This document shows, one piece after another, positions 25,476 to 33,948 of a stretch of 64,000 nucleotides of DNA. Each line of letters starts with the position of its first letter. Position 1 is the first letter of the stretch. A model generated the notes under the pieces. The model ran no database searches, was not told where the DNA came from, and saw only the letters and a list, made by a program, of their open reading frames with translations. The stretch is from Clostridia bacterium (lineage in GTDB: Bacteria; Bacillota; Clostridia; Lutisporales; Lutisporaceae): positions 186,001 through 250,000 of the forward strand of contig DASPIR010000010.1 in assembly GCA_035628995.1 (NCBI GenBank). The letters run 5' to 3'. Made by a program: the position numbers and the translations under genes.

Positions 25476-26507
25476 TTACTTAAGATCGATTGTGATTTTA
25501 CCTGCGGCTAAATCACTATATATAGCCTTAAGCTTTTCACGTGCATCATTTGGAACATCCTTACCTGCTTCGAACCAGTCTGTCAGGAATACAACACCTT
25601 CAGCTGCTCCCATTTTTACAACTTCCTTGCCAAGTTTACCTGCTACAAAATTCTTGTATGCAGTTTCATAAGCAATCGAGGTATCTTTGCCAATATTGAT
25701 AGCCATTGACTTCGGAGCATTTTTCTCCTGGCCTACACTGGAACCAACAGTCTTGGCTGAAGTGCTTTCTTCAGCAGCCTGTAATACTCCAAGGCTGGCC
25801 GCATTACACATAGGAGAAACAACGTCAGCACCTGATTCTATTATTGCTTTTGCAGTTTCCTTTGCCTGGTTTACATTGTCCATGTTACCGATTAGAGTAG
25901 CGTTTACCTTAACATTTGCATCAATGTATTTTGCGCCCTGCTCAAAGCCTTTCCTTCCGTTGATAATTGGTGGTATTTCTGAACCTCCAACAAAGCCAAC
26001 ACTCTTGGTTTTACTTATAAGTGCTGCAGCAGCACCCATTAAAAAGCCTTGCTGTTCATCTGCAATCTTCAGTGCTACCAGGTTATCCCCATGAGATGTT
26101 TTTCCGTTAATTAGGATAAACTGTGTTTTAGGATACTGTGGAGCATACTGTGCTCCAATATCTTCGTAACTGTTAGTGCTCAGGAATACCACATCAAAGC
26201 CTTCTGAGCCGTATGTATTGATACTGTCTGCAAGAGAGGAAACAGGAACATTTTCTTGATAGGAGATCTCAGCGCCAAGTGCTTCGATTTTTTTAAGTCC
26301 GTTGTATGCTGTTGCATTCCAGGACATGTCGCTGATAGGACCTGAAAGAATTACAGCAACCTTCATTTTCTTGGTTTCTTGGGTAGTAGGTTCTTTAGAA
26401 GTGTTATCACTTGAAACAGGTTCTTTAGGGCTACATCCTACAATGAGAGTCATTACCATTATTAGAGCTAATACTAGTAAGGAAACTTTCTTTAATCCTT
26501 CTTTCAT
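25476..26507 (-). CDS. BMP family ABC transporter substrate-binding lipoprotein
   Basis: This is the ligand-binding lipoprotein of the complete importer, 343 residues. The signal peptide ends in lipobox IVGC with lipidated Cys25, then a Ser/Thr/Glu-rich linker, then the BMP/Med periplasmic-binding fold (MKVAVILSGPISDMSW). GGAGGG lies 7 bases before the ATG at 26507. It is the first gene of the four-gene operon and is driven by a good promoter with an operator (26731-26794). It is distantly related to the binding protein at 1443-2570 but clearly different in sequence, so the two importers may prefer different purines or nucleosides. Confidence 0.92.
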   Translation of the reverse strand: MKEGLKKVSLLVLALIMVMTLIVGCSPKEPVSSDNTSKEPTTQETKKMKVAVILSGPISDMSWNATAYNGLKKIEALGAEISYQENVPVSSLADSINTYGSEGFDVVFLSTNSYEDIGAQYAPQYPKTQFILINGKTSHGDNLVALKIADEQQGFLMGAAAALISKTKSVGFVGGSEIPPIINGRKGFEQGAKYIDANVKVNATLIGNMDNVNQAKETAKAIIESGADVVSPMCNAASLGVLQAAEESTSAKTVGSSVGQEKNAPKSMAINIGKDTSIAYETAYKNFVAGKLGKEVVKMGAAEGVVFLTDWFEAGKDVPNDAREKLKAIYSDLAAGKITIDLK

Positions 26508-26730
26508 AACAATCCCTCCACTTTATAATTTTTATTTATTACTGCGGTCATCAACTTCTTTTTAGGAATTGTTTTGACCGCTTGTAAACACAATTGTAGC
26601 AGGAAGATTTAGCAAATGCTCAAATATAGCAGCTTATCTAAAGAAAGCCTGTCCTTTTTTTATTTAATTTCGTTACATATTACCCATTCATTAGAAATAA
26701 TTGCAGCTAAGATGATGTAATATTTTGTTG

Positions 26731-26794
26731 ATTGATTAATCAATATATTCTGACTAATATATATATTATATCAGTAGCTTTTACTAAGCGTCAA
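26731..26794 (-). promoter_or_regulatory. Promoter and palindromic operator of the second BMP transporter operon
   Basis: On the minus strand TTGACG (26789-26794), an 18-base spacer and TATAAT (26765-26770) form a strong promoter. Downstream, about 20 bases after the expected start, is the perfect 14-bp palindrome ATTGATTAATCAAT (26731-26744), matching the motif at ygeW and the first BMP gene. An A/T dyad with TGACTAAT at one end overlaps the -10 box. The leader to the ATG at 26507 is about 250 bases. I found no purine riboswitch in this 414-base gap (26508-26921). Confidence 0.75.
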
Positions 26795-26882
26795 CAACTA
26801 TTGGTTCATGTCCATAATATTCATTTATTAGCGAATATACAAAATTTCATATAAAATTCAAAAGCAAAAAAAGCAAAAATAA

Positions 26883-26906
26883 AAAAGACTTCGATTGAAG
26901 TCTTTT
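26883..26906 (-). terminator. Terminator after the dihydropyrimidinase gene
   Basis: Perfect 10-bp stem AAAAGACTTC/GAAGTCTTTT with a 4-base loop, followed on the minus strand by TTATTTTTGC. It lies 16 bases after the stop of the gene at 26922. Confidence 0.85.
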
Positions 26907-26921
26907 GATTTCAATATGCAC

Positions 26922-28292
26922 TTATTCTCTATAGCACTTCACAAACTTGCCCCAGCCAGGTTCACCTATGAACCTGCCCTCTTCAAACACCAGTTTTCCA
27001 CGAGAAAAAGTCATAACAGGATACCCAGTCATTTCGTAATTCTCCCATATGGTGTAATCAACATCGGAATGCATATTTTCTTTAGAAACAACAAATTTCT
27101 TTTCCGGGTCATAAATTACTATATCTGCATCACTGCCAACTGCTATGGTCCCCTTTTGAGGTGCGCATCCGAAAACTTTTGCTACATTTGTTGAACAGAC
27201 CTCTACTGCTTTGTTGAAAGATATATGTCCTTTGTTGGCCTCACTTAACATGTACGGATATAAGTTCTCTACACCCATGCAGCCGTTAGGAATTTTTGTA
27301 AAGTCATCCTTGCCCCAATCCTTTTCATAGGATTGGAATGGACAATGATCTGTTGCGACTGTAGAAATATCCCCACTTTTTAAACCTTCCCATAACGCAT
27401 TCCGGCTTTCCTCCCCCTTAATAGCAGGCGAGCATACAAAATATCTTCCATCTTCTCTTTTATACACTTCATTAGTAAAGTTTAGATAATGAGGGCAGGT
27501 CTCTGCATATATTTCAAAGCCATCATCTCTGGCTTTTGTTACTTCATCCAAGCCTTCCTTGCTTGCCAAATGCACAATGTACAAGGGAGCATTGAAGGTT
27601 TTGGCAAGATAAACGATTCTCCTTACCGCATCAACCTCCACAAATTCAGGGCGGCTTACATAATGATACCATGCAGAAGTCTTGCCTTCAGAAAGCAGCT
27701 TTTTGATCCTGCTGTCAATTAGATAGGGGTTTTCTGCATGTATTGCAATCAAAGCTCCGGTTTCTTTTGACCTTTCCAGTGTAGCTGCAATTACTCCGTC
27801 ATCAACCATCATACCCTTATAAACCATATAAAGCTTAAAACTGGGAACGCCAAACTCAACAGATGCTTTGAATTCATCAAGAATTTTCTCAGTCAGGTCG
27901 GTAATTGCAACATGGAAGGCATAATCTATACAAGCCTGTGGTTCAACATATTTGAATCTGTCCTGAACTGCTTCCACAAGTCCCATGCCTTTTTCCTGAG
28001 TAGCAAAATCAAAAACCATCGTAGTACCTCCGCAGGCTGCAGCCCGGGTTCCAGCCTCGTAACTGTCTGCTGAAACAGTTGCCCCGACAGGCAACTCAAG
28101 ATGTACATGGGCATCAATGGCACCCGGCAATACTAATTTGCCTGCCGCATCAATAACCAAATCACCTTCCAATTCCACGTCCTTAGAAATCATCACGATT
28201 TTTCCGTTTTTCACAGCAACATCGGCCTTATATGTCTCCGATGCAGTAACGATTGTCCCGTTTTTTATTATTAGATCCATACCTTCGCTCAC
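26922..28292 (-). CDS. Dihydropyrimidinase / D-hydantoinase family hydrolase (YgeZ-like)
   Basis: This is a cytosolic binuclear-metal cyclic amidohydrolase that opens hydantoin- or dihydropyrimidine-type rings. Seen are the metal pair in GAIDAHVHLELPVG, the lysine in SFKLYMVYKG that becomes carboxylated to bridge the metals, HAEN, VHLASKEG and the aspartate in STDHCPFQ. A GTG start at 28292 is preferred (456 residues) since AAGGA lies about 9 bases before it; the ATG four codons later (28280) is the alternative. The E. coli homologue HyuA/YgeZ is in the ygeWXYZ cluster, so a role in the same purine or hydantoin route is likely. It is transcribed away from an AraC-type gene, is on its own and has its own terminator. 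Confidence 0.88.
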   Translation of the reverse strand: MSEGMDLIIKNGTIVTASETYKADVAVKNGKIVMISKDVELEGDLVIDAAGKLVLPGAIDAHVHLELPVGATVSADSYEAGTRAAACGGTTMVFDFATQEKGMGLVEAVQDRFKYVEPQACIDYAFHVAITDLTEKILDEFKASVEFGVPSFKLYMVYKGMMVDDGVIAATLERSKETGALIAIHAENPYLIDSRIKKLLSEGKTSAWYHYVSRPEFVEVDAVRRIVYLAKTFNAPLYIVHLASKEGLDEVTKARDDGFEIYAETCPHYLNFTNEVYKREDGRYFVCSPAIKGEESRNALWEGLKSGDISTVATDHCPFQSYEKDWGKDDFTKIPNGCMGVENLYPYMLSEANKGHISFNKAVEVCSTNVAKVFGCAPQKGTIAVGSDADIVIYDPEKKFVVSKENMHSDVDYTIWENYEMTGYPVMTFSRGKLVFEEGRFIGEPGWGKFVKCYRE

Positions 28293-28492
28293 AAAAATCA
28301 CTTCCTTTTATCCGATTCTCTTCACAGCTACAATAATACACCAACAAAAACACGAGGTAAATATAGTAATAGAAAAATCTAAAGTACAGACTATTTATAT
28401 AACCCTCCGTTTATTTAGCAAAATAGGAACAGTTTCTTTTCTAAGATGTTGCTATAATAAAATTACCGTACGGAGAAAGGTGAGGTGGTACA

Positions 28493-29383
28493 TTGAATTA
28501 TAGCAAAGATATCGAAAAGTGCATTCAATACATTGAAAGACATATTAAGGAAAATATAACTATCGGAGAACTTGCCGACGAGATTGGATATTCCATTTAC
28601 CATTTTTGCAGGATATTCAGTTTGTGCACAGGAATGTCCATAATGGAATATATCCGCAGCAGAAGATTATCATTAGCGGCAACTGAACTATTCAATGGTA
28701 GAAAAATTATTGATATTGCTTTAGATTATGGATTTGAAACTCAAAGTGGTTTTACCAAAGCCTTTCGTCAAGTATTTAATTATAGCCCGACACAATATTC
28801 AGCAAGAATGGCTGGATATTGCGAGGCAAAAACAACATTTGAAATCGGAGGTTATATTATGAATCCTGTTATAGTAAAAAAACCTGCATTTAAGGTTGCA
28901 GGATATGGCATACAAACAAATATTGCTGGAAGCAATTATACCAAGGATATTGCATCTTTTTGGAGTAATTACGATGGTGAGAATTTAGAAACCAAAATGT
29001 ACGAAGCTCTCAACCCTCCCAAACACGGAGAGGTTGGTTTATGTATTCCATCTTCTACCTATGGGAATGTCACTTATCTTCTTGGTGTAATTGTAGATGA
29101 TTTCTCAAAGGTGAAAGGTGATATGCTGACAGTGGAAGTTCCCGAAGCAGAATACGCTGTTTTTACAACTCCACCAGTAGATTCTACAAACGACCTAGAG
29201 CAAAATGAGTTTGCCAAGGTTATCAAAAACACTTGGAAGTATATATTTGAAGATTGGTTTAAGGATAGTGGCTATGTTTATGATGAAAGTAAACTTGATT
29301 TCGAGTTTTACGATGAGCGTTGCCACCATAGAGCTGATACAGTTATGGAGATATATGTTCCTGTGAAAAAATCAATCGAATGA
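28493..29383 (+). CDS. AraC family regulator with GyrI-like effector domain
   Basis: This is a transcription factor of 296 residues. The N-terminal AraC/XylS pair of helix-turn-helix units is clear (about residues 8-105: ITIGELADEIGYSIYHFCRIF and IIDIALDYGFETQSGFTKAFR). A GyrI-like effector-binding domain (about 125-295) follows, as in SoxS/Rob-type and BmrR-like multidrug-sensing proteins. The start is a TTG at 28493 after GGTGAGGTGG. A TATAAT at 28453-28458 may be its -10 box, but no convincing -35 is seen. It is divergent from the dihydropyrimidinase gene, so it could regulate that gene, but its domain type more often senses small cationic or hydrophobic compounds. Confidence 0.87.
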   Translation: MNYSKDIEKCIQYIERHIKENITIGELADEIGYSIYHFCRIFSLCTGMSIMEYIRSRRLSLAATELFNGRKIIDIALDYGFETQSGFTKAFRQVFNYSPTQYSARMAGYCEAKTTFEIGGYIMNPVIVKKPAFKVAGYGIQTNIAGSNYTKDIASFWSNYDGENLETKMYEALNPPKHGEVGLCIPSSTYGNVTYLLGVIVDDFSKVKGDMLTVEVPEAEYAVFTTPPVDSTNDLEQNEFAKVIKNTWKYIFEDWFKDSGYVYDESKLDFEFYDERCHHRADTVMEIYVPVKKSIE

Positions 29384-29436
29384 TTGTTTCGAAAAATGTA
29401 GTAGGCAGCTTTTATATAACTTGAGATAAAAAATAG

Positions 29437-29475
29437 AAACAGATACTTACTATTCAAAAAAGTAAGTATCTGTTT
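29437..29475. terminator. Bidirectional terminator between araC-type gene and CBO0543 gene
   Basis: Perfect 14-bp stem (29437-29450 with 29462-29475) with an 11-base loop between two convergent genes. T-rich tracts follow on both strands, stronger on the minus side. Confidence 0.8.
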
Positions 29476-29508
29476 TGTGTATCTAAATCATAATTATTTA
29501 ACAACGCA

Positions 29509-29955
29509 TTATATTTGTTTTATTCTGATTTCATTAATCCAATTCCATATCCAGATAACAATAATGAAACCGAATAAATCCAAAAATAAAGAATTTATTG
29601 GAGACCAATTATGATATTTAATATATCGGAAAAAGTGCATAATGAGTTCTAAGAGTAAAAACAAAAAACTTGAAAGCAGTATATAAGGAAATTGCAGCAA
29701 CTTTCTTTGTGGATAATAATATGCCAAAACTACACCTCCAAAAAATGAACTTAGCCAATACAGCGTTGGCAACTCCCCAATTAAAGGGTTGGGATATTGA
29801 TATGAAAATGCACCTACTGCTATTAGAGTAGAGTCAATTGCATATAGAACTGCCATAGTAATTAACCCTGCATACCAAAGCTGGCTCCATTTTTTATAAG
29901 GTTTTATCAAAAGGATCATTAATATTGAGCTTATGAAAAAAATAATCCAACCCAT
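29509..29955 (-). CDS. CBO0543 family small membrane protein
   Basis: This is an integral membrane protein of 148 residues with about five hydrophobic segments, resembling the uncharacterised CBO0543 family of Clostridia and Bacilli (aromatic-rich helices, conserved ELIMH in the fourth helix). No function is known. The ATG at 29955 (MGWIIFF) is preferred; the GTG four codons upstream overlaps the AGGGGG ribosome-binding site. It is a single-gene unit, convergent with the AraC-type gene and followed by a shared terminator. Some relatives are linked to sporulation loci; nothing here confirms that. Confidence 0.72.
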   Translation of the reverse strand: MGWIIFFISSILMILLIKPYKKWSQLWYAGLITMAVLYAIDSTLIAVGAFSYQYPNPLIGELPTLYWLSSFFGGVVLAYYYPQRKLLQFPYILLSSFLFLLLELIMHFFRYIKYHNWSPINSLFLDLFGFIIVIWIWNWINEIRIKQI

Positions 29956-30079
29956 TTTATAATACACCCCCTAAAATAAGTTAACTTTGATAATAGTATA
30001 ACCTTAATCCAGAAAGCATATTAAATTGAATTAAATTATTAAACCCGTAACATTAGCAGACAGTTAATCAAAAAGAAAA

Positions 30080-30097
30080 ACTGCCCCGAAGGACAGT
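30080..30097 (-). terminator. Terminator with TTCG loop
   Basis: On the minus strand ACTGTCC-TTCG-GGGCAGT followed by TTTTCTTTTT. It lies just past the partial tRNA copy at 30109-30133 and may be the original terminator of the tRNA-Ala gene. Confidence 0.8.
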
Positions 30098-30108
30098 ATA
30101 TTTCAATA

Positions 30109-30133
30109 TTTGGAGGAGATAAGGGGGATCGTC
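30109..30133 (-). repeat. Duplicated 3' end of tRNA-Ala
   Basis: These 25 bases match 30300-30324, the 3' end of the intact tRNA-Ala, with one mismatch. The upstream side of the copy does not resemble a tRNA. The copies flank about 165 bases (30134-30299) that hold a terminator at 30273-30292 and a nested inverted repeat at 30183-30230. The layout resembles the att duplication left by an element integrated into a tRNA gene, or a decayed tandem tRNA. Confidence 0.65.
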
Positions 30134-30182
30134 GTCTGCTGCGCTTTGCTTGCATACTGCTACGTCGTCTGACGGCTCCGTA

Positions 30183-30230
30183 CAATTTGCTAAAAACGCT
30201 CGCACAGGAGCATTTTCTTAACGCAAATTG
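30183..30230. repeat. Nested inverted repeat inside the tRNA-flanked segment
   Basis: The outer arms CAATTTGC (30183-30190) and GCAAATTG (30223-30230) enclose GCTC/GAGC with a 6-base loop. On the minus strand the inner stem is followed by GTTTTTAGC, so it may work as a weak terminator. Confidence 0.5.
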
Positions 30231-30272
30231 CCCAATCGGGTTCGATCCCTATATGCAAATATACAAATAAAA

Positions 30273-30292
30273 ACTCGCCATTTCTGACGAGT
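30273..30292 (-). terminator. Terminator of tRNA-Ala
   Basis: On the minus strand ACTCG...CGAGT is followed by TTTTTATTTG, 12 bases after the tRNA 3' end. Confidence 0.7.
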
Positions 30293-30304
30293 ATCATACT
30301 TATT

Positions 30305-30380
<76 letters not shown>

Positions 30381-30451
30381 ACTTAAATTGTTTAGATAAC
30401 ATATATTCTATATCAATTGCAAGAAAAATACAACTCCAAATACTAGTATTT

Positions 30452-32263
30452 TTATTTCTCCAACAGCTCTTCCATTTGGTCTAGAAGGCTTCCAAAAAGC
30501 TTTAGGGCATTATTCACCGGCACTGTTGTTGACATATCCACATTAGCAATTTTCAAGAGCTCTATCGGATAGTCTGAGCCGCCGCTTTTCAGGAACTCCA
30601 GGTATCGATCCACTGCAGGCTGCCCTTCCTTGAGTATCTGCTGAGATATGGACACAGCTGCCGAGAAGCCTGTCGCATATTTATATACATAGAAGCTGCT
30701 GTAGAAGTGTGGTATTCTTGCCCACTCCATATCTATATAGTCATCAACTACAATATCCGGTCCATAGTACTTGATGTTCAAATCTCTATATATCGAGCAC
30801 AGCAGTTCAGAAGTCAAGGCTTCTCCTGCTTCGGCTTTTTCATGAATCAGCTTCTCAAACTCTGCAAACATAGTCTGCCTGTATACTGTAGTTCTGAACT
30901 GCTCCATGAAGTAATTGAGCAGATACATCTTTTTTGTCTTATCCTTTGTGGTCTCAAGAAGATGATTCATTACCAGTGCTTCATTGAGCGTTGAAGCCAC
31001 CTCGGCTACGAATATTTTGTACTGTGCATATATATATGGCTGATTGCTGTCGGAATAGTGACTGTGCAGTGCATGGCCCATTTCGTGAGCTAAGGTAAAC
31101 ATATGATTCAAGGTGTCCGTATGGTTCAAAAGCACATAGGGATGTGAATCATAGCAGCCCCATGAATAAGCGCCGCTTCTTTTCCCCTCGTTTTCATATA
31201 CGTCAATCCAGCCTGAATCAAAGCCCTTTTCCAAATCCTTTATATAATCCCTGCCAAGAACCTCCAGTCCTTCCTTTACCATATTCTTTGCTTCCTCAAA
31301 GGTAATGTCCATTTTAACTTCCTTTACCATTGGAACGTAAAGGTCATACATATGCAGTTCGTCTAGTCCCATCATTTTCTTTCTGAGTCTTACATACCTG
31401 TACATCAGCTCAAAATTGTCATGTATCGCACTTATCAGATTGTCATATACCGTAACAGGCACATTATCTGCAAAAAGTGACTCTTCCCTTGCGGAAGCAT
31501 ATTTTCTTGCCCTTGAGCTGAATATATTGGTCTTCACATTTGCATTAAGCAGTGCTGCAAGGGTGTTCTTCTGCTTGAAATAAGTACTGTACATCCCATC
31601 GAAGGCATCCTTCCTTACTCTTCTGTCGCTGTTTTCCATGAACTGAATATATCTGCCCTTTGTGAGCTCCACTTCATTGCCTTTTTCATCCTTGATATAA
31701 GGGAATTTAATATCCGCATTATTAAGCATTGCAAATATCGTTTCAGGAGCTTGAGCCATCTCCCCAGTCATAGCCAAAAGCTGCTCTTCGCCTGCACTTA
31801 ATATATGAGGCTTTATTCTTCTGATTTCGTCTAGGTATCTCCCGTATAACCTTAAGTCCTCACTTTCTTTCAAAAACTCTTTGAGCTTCTCATCCGGAAT
31901 AGCAAGAATGCCCGGTACTATGAAAGAGCTGGCGCTGTTCACTGCCACCCCGAGTGAGTCTACACGGTCTGCCAGACCCTGATAGAATGAATTGGTGCTG
32001 TCCTCATGGCTTCTCATATGAGCATATACATATGCTTTCTCAAAAAGTCTCGTCATTTCCGTACTCAGATTGAGGCACTCAAGCAGCTTTGCAGCATTTG
32101 CCGCCATAGCCTCCTTATAGGGAGACAGCCTATCCGCCATTTCTTTCACTTTTTGATAATCCTTCTCCCACAACTCGTTTGAAGCATATATAGCTTCAAG
32201 CTCCCATTTGTACTCCTGCGGTATCTCATTTCTTTTGGGAAGACTGGATCCTTTTTGCATCAT
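30452..32263 (-). CDS. pepF: Oligoendopeptidase F
   Basis: This is a cytoplasmic zinc metallopeptidase of family M3 that cuts peptides of roughly 7-17 residues, for example after peptide uptake. The zinc motif HEMGH is near residue 391 (LAHEMGHALHSHYSD), and the third ligand glutamate is in the following helix (VAEVASTLNEAL). The length of 603 residues is typical of PepF. Two adjacent ATGs begin the frame at 32263, after AGGGG; either may be used. It lies alone between the tRNA gene and a 148-base spacer containing dispersed repeats. Confidence 0.93.
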   Translation of the reverse strand: MMQKGSSLPKRNEIPQEYKWELEAIYASNELWEKDYQKVKEMADRLSPYKEAMAANAAKLLECLNLSTEMTRLFEKAYVYAHMRSHEDSTNSFYQGLADRVDSLGVAVNSASSFIVPGILAIPDEKLKEFLKESEDLRLYGRYLDEIRRIKPHILSAGEEQLLAMTGEMAQAPETIFAMLNNADIKFPYIKDEKGNEVELTKGRYIQFMENSDRRVRKDAFDGMYSTYFKQKNTLAALLNANVKTNIFSSRARKYASAREESLFADNVPVTVYDNLISAIHDNFELMYRYVRLRKKMMGLDELHMYDLYVPMVKEVKMDITFEEAKNMVKEGLEVLGRDYIKDLEKGFDSGWIDVYENEGKRSGAYSWGCYDSHPYVLLNHTDTLNHMFTLAHEMGHALHSHYSDSNQPYIYAQYKIFVAEVASTLNEALVMNHLLETTKDKTKKMYLLNYFMEQFRTTVYRQTMFAEFEKLIHEKAEAGEALTSELLCSIYRDLNIKYYGPDIVVDDYIDMEWARIPHFYSSFYVYKYATGFSAAVSISQQILKEGQPAVDRYLEFLKSGGSDYPIELLKIANVDMSTTVPVNNALKLFGSLLDQMEELLEK

Positions 32264-32319
32264 ATTAACCCCTCACCTTATTTAAAATTATTATTTCTTC
32301 ATGCCGTCACACATCATCC

Positions 32320-32338
32320 GGGCGAACACTGTTCGCCC
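32320..32338. repeat. Hairpin repeat, GGGCGAACA arms
   Basis: A 9-bp perfect dyad GGGCGAACA-C-TGTTCGCCC followed by CTACC, in the spacer between pepF and the MATE gene. The layout matches the hairpin at 12942-12962. It resembles a LexA box, but the CGAAC/GTTCG spacing is 3 bases instead of 4. Confidence 0.55.
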
Positions 32339-32384
32339 CTACCATGCTCCAGCGTCCCACTCAATCTGGAACCTCAAAGCCTTT

Positions 32385-32404
32385 CCCTAACCTATTGCCC
32401 ATTG
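32385..32404 (+). repeat. Dispersed repeat, copy 1 (CCTAACCTATTGCCC type)
   Basis: The sequence CCCTAACCTATTGCCCATTG recurs with small changes at 35133-35156 and, on the other strand, at 39292-39320. All three copies lie just outside gene ends. Confidence 0.7.
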
Positions 32405-32411
32405 TCCGTCA

Positions 32412-33776
32412 CTAAATCACGCATTTGTCCTTCCACTTGCCCTTTTTCACAAAGTACAATATGTTAAGGAACTGCACAAAGTAGGCAAAGATGTAGGTTA
32501 TCCACACCCACTCAACTCCCAGGTGCATCAACTGTACAAACACAAATAGCAGTGGTATTTGCACAAGCCAGACTGAAATCAGTGCTCCAAGCATTGAAGG
32601 AGTGTTGTCTCCGGCTCCAAATAATATTGAAGCCAATGATCCGGCCGGCCCCATAAACAGAGCCGCAATGGAAAAGTACCTTAAAAACAATATGCCGATT
32701 CTAATAATTTCTTCACTATCCGTAAAAATATTCATTAGGAAAGTCGGAAATATCACAAGTATAATACCAGTAGCCACCATAAGTCCAAAGGAGATTTCAG
32801 CTGTAAGATAGCCTGCCTTCTCTGCGCTTTTACAGTCTGCTGCGCCCAGCCTCTGACCGACAATTACACTGGTGCCCATTTCCAAGCCGAAGACAGGCAT
32901 TGCGACAAGGCTGACTATTCTTATACATATTCCGAAGGCTGCTACGACGGCCACTCCGTAGGAGGCTATGAATCTCATTATTAAGAAGCTGCCAATATTT
33001 CTGAGAAGACCCTCCAAACCGGTAGGAAGACCTATTGACAAAAGCTTCATATCGATTGACTTAACGAAGTAGATTCCTCTCTTAAAACCTATTCTGATAA
33101 AGGTTCTGCCTGACATGAGTATATACAGACCTATAACAAATGCTATTGCTTGAGATATCACTGTAGCATAGGCTGCGCCGGCTATTCCAAGCCCCATCCC
33201 CTTAATTCCGATATAGGGTATAACATCAAAAATCATAATGGGGTCAAGCACCATATTCAAAACTCCTGAGAAAGCCATAATATAAAGCGGCTTCTTTGCA
33301 TCTCCTATGCACCTTAATGCGGTATTCACAGTATAAGAGGAGAATGCCAGCGGGAGTGTTATAAGCCTTATCCTTCCATATATCGTTGCCTGGTCAAGTA
33401 CCTCACGATTCCCAGCCAGCGGGCCTAAAATGTATGGGATAAGAAAGCTCATTCCAATACCTACAATAAGAGCAAGAAGAAACTTGAAAATTATCGTCTG
33501 TTCTATGGCTTCTATAGTTCTTTCCTTGTCCCCAGAACCGTAGTATCTTGATATTATTGATACGGAGCTGGTACCTACGATATCATTGACAATATTCAAT
33601 ATCCACCATACTGTTGCAAATATCGTTACTGCGGCTACCGAATTGATTGATAGCTTCGCCACCCATGCCATATCAACAATTTCATATAGTGTTTCGAACA
33701 TCATACCCAGCATTGTAGGTATTGAAAGGGTAAGTATTCCTTTTAATAGGCTTTTTTGCTCTATCGTTTGTGTCAT
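32412..33776 (-). CDS. MATE family efflux transporter
   Basis: This is an integral membrane exporter of the multi-antimicrobial extrusion family, which swaps Na+ or H+ for drugs or metabolites. The 454 residues form 12 hydrophobic segments in two similar halves; the first helix region TIPTMLGMMFETLYEIVDMAWVAK and the inter-half GLPTGLEGLLRNIGSFL are characteristic. GGGGGG lies a few bases before the ATG at 33776. It is divergent from the M20 peptidase gene and has no neighbour in its own direction. The substrate cannot be predicted. Confidence 0.92.
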   Translation of the reverse strand: MTQTIEQKSLLKGILTLSIPTMLGMMFETLYEIVDMAWVAKLSINSVAAVTIFATVWWILNIVNDIVGTSSVSIISRYYGSGDKERTIEAIEQTIIFKFLLALIVGIGMSFLIPYILGPLAGNREVLDQATIYGRIRLITLPLAFSSYTVNTALRCIGDAKKPLYIMAFSGVLNMVLDPIMIFDVIPYIGIKGMGLGIAGAAYATVISQAIAFVIGLYILMSGRTFIRIGFKRGIYFVKSIDMKLLSIGLPTGLEGLLRNIGSFLIMRFIASYGVAVVAAFGICIRIVSLVAMPVFGLEMGTSVIVGQRLGAADCKSAEKAGYLTAEISFGLMVATGIILVIFPTFLMNIFTDSEEIIRIGILFLRYFSIAALFMGPAGSLASILFGAGDNTPSMLGALISVWLVQIPLLFVFVQLMHLGVEWVWITYIFAYFVQFLNILYFVKKGKWKDKCVI

Positions 33777-33871
33777 ATTAACCCCCCAAAATAAAATGTA
33801 TATTAACTATTTTAACCTTAATGCGCATTATTTTCTATATCGAATTTTATATTGGTCAAAGCTTATAGTCA

Positions 33872-33900
33872 TGTACAGTAAAAGTATTTAAAGTTATAAT
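33872..33900 (+). promoter_or_regulatory. Possible promoter of the M20 peptidase gene
   Basis: TGTACA (33872-33877), 17 bases, and TATAAT (33895-33900), located 48 bases before the ATG. The -10 box is perfect and the -35 box is weak. Confidence 0.45.
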
Positions 33901-33948
33901 TAAACAAATAATATATGCCAGTGAACATTTAAATTACAGGAGGATATT

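Noticed and set aside
26508-26921. Purine riboswitch upstream of the second BMP operon
   Set aside because: The conserved TTTCTACC and GACTA elements are not present in this gap; only a promoter, a palindrome and a terminator are seen.
32320-32338. LexA box in the spacer between pepF and the MATE gene
   Set aside because: CGAAC and GTTCG are separated by 3 bases instead of 4, and the dyad fits better as part of a hairpin repeat.
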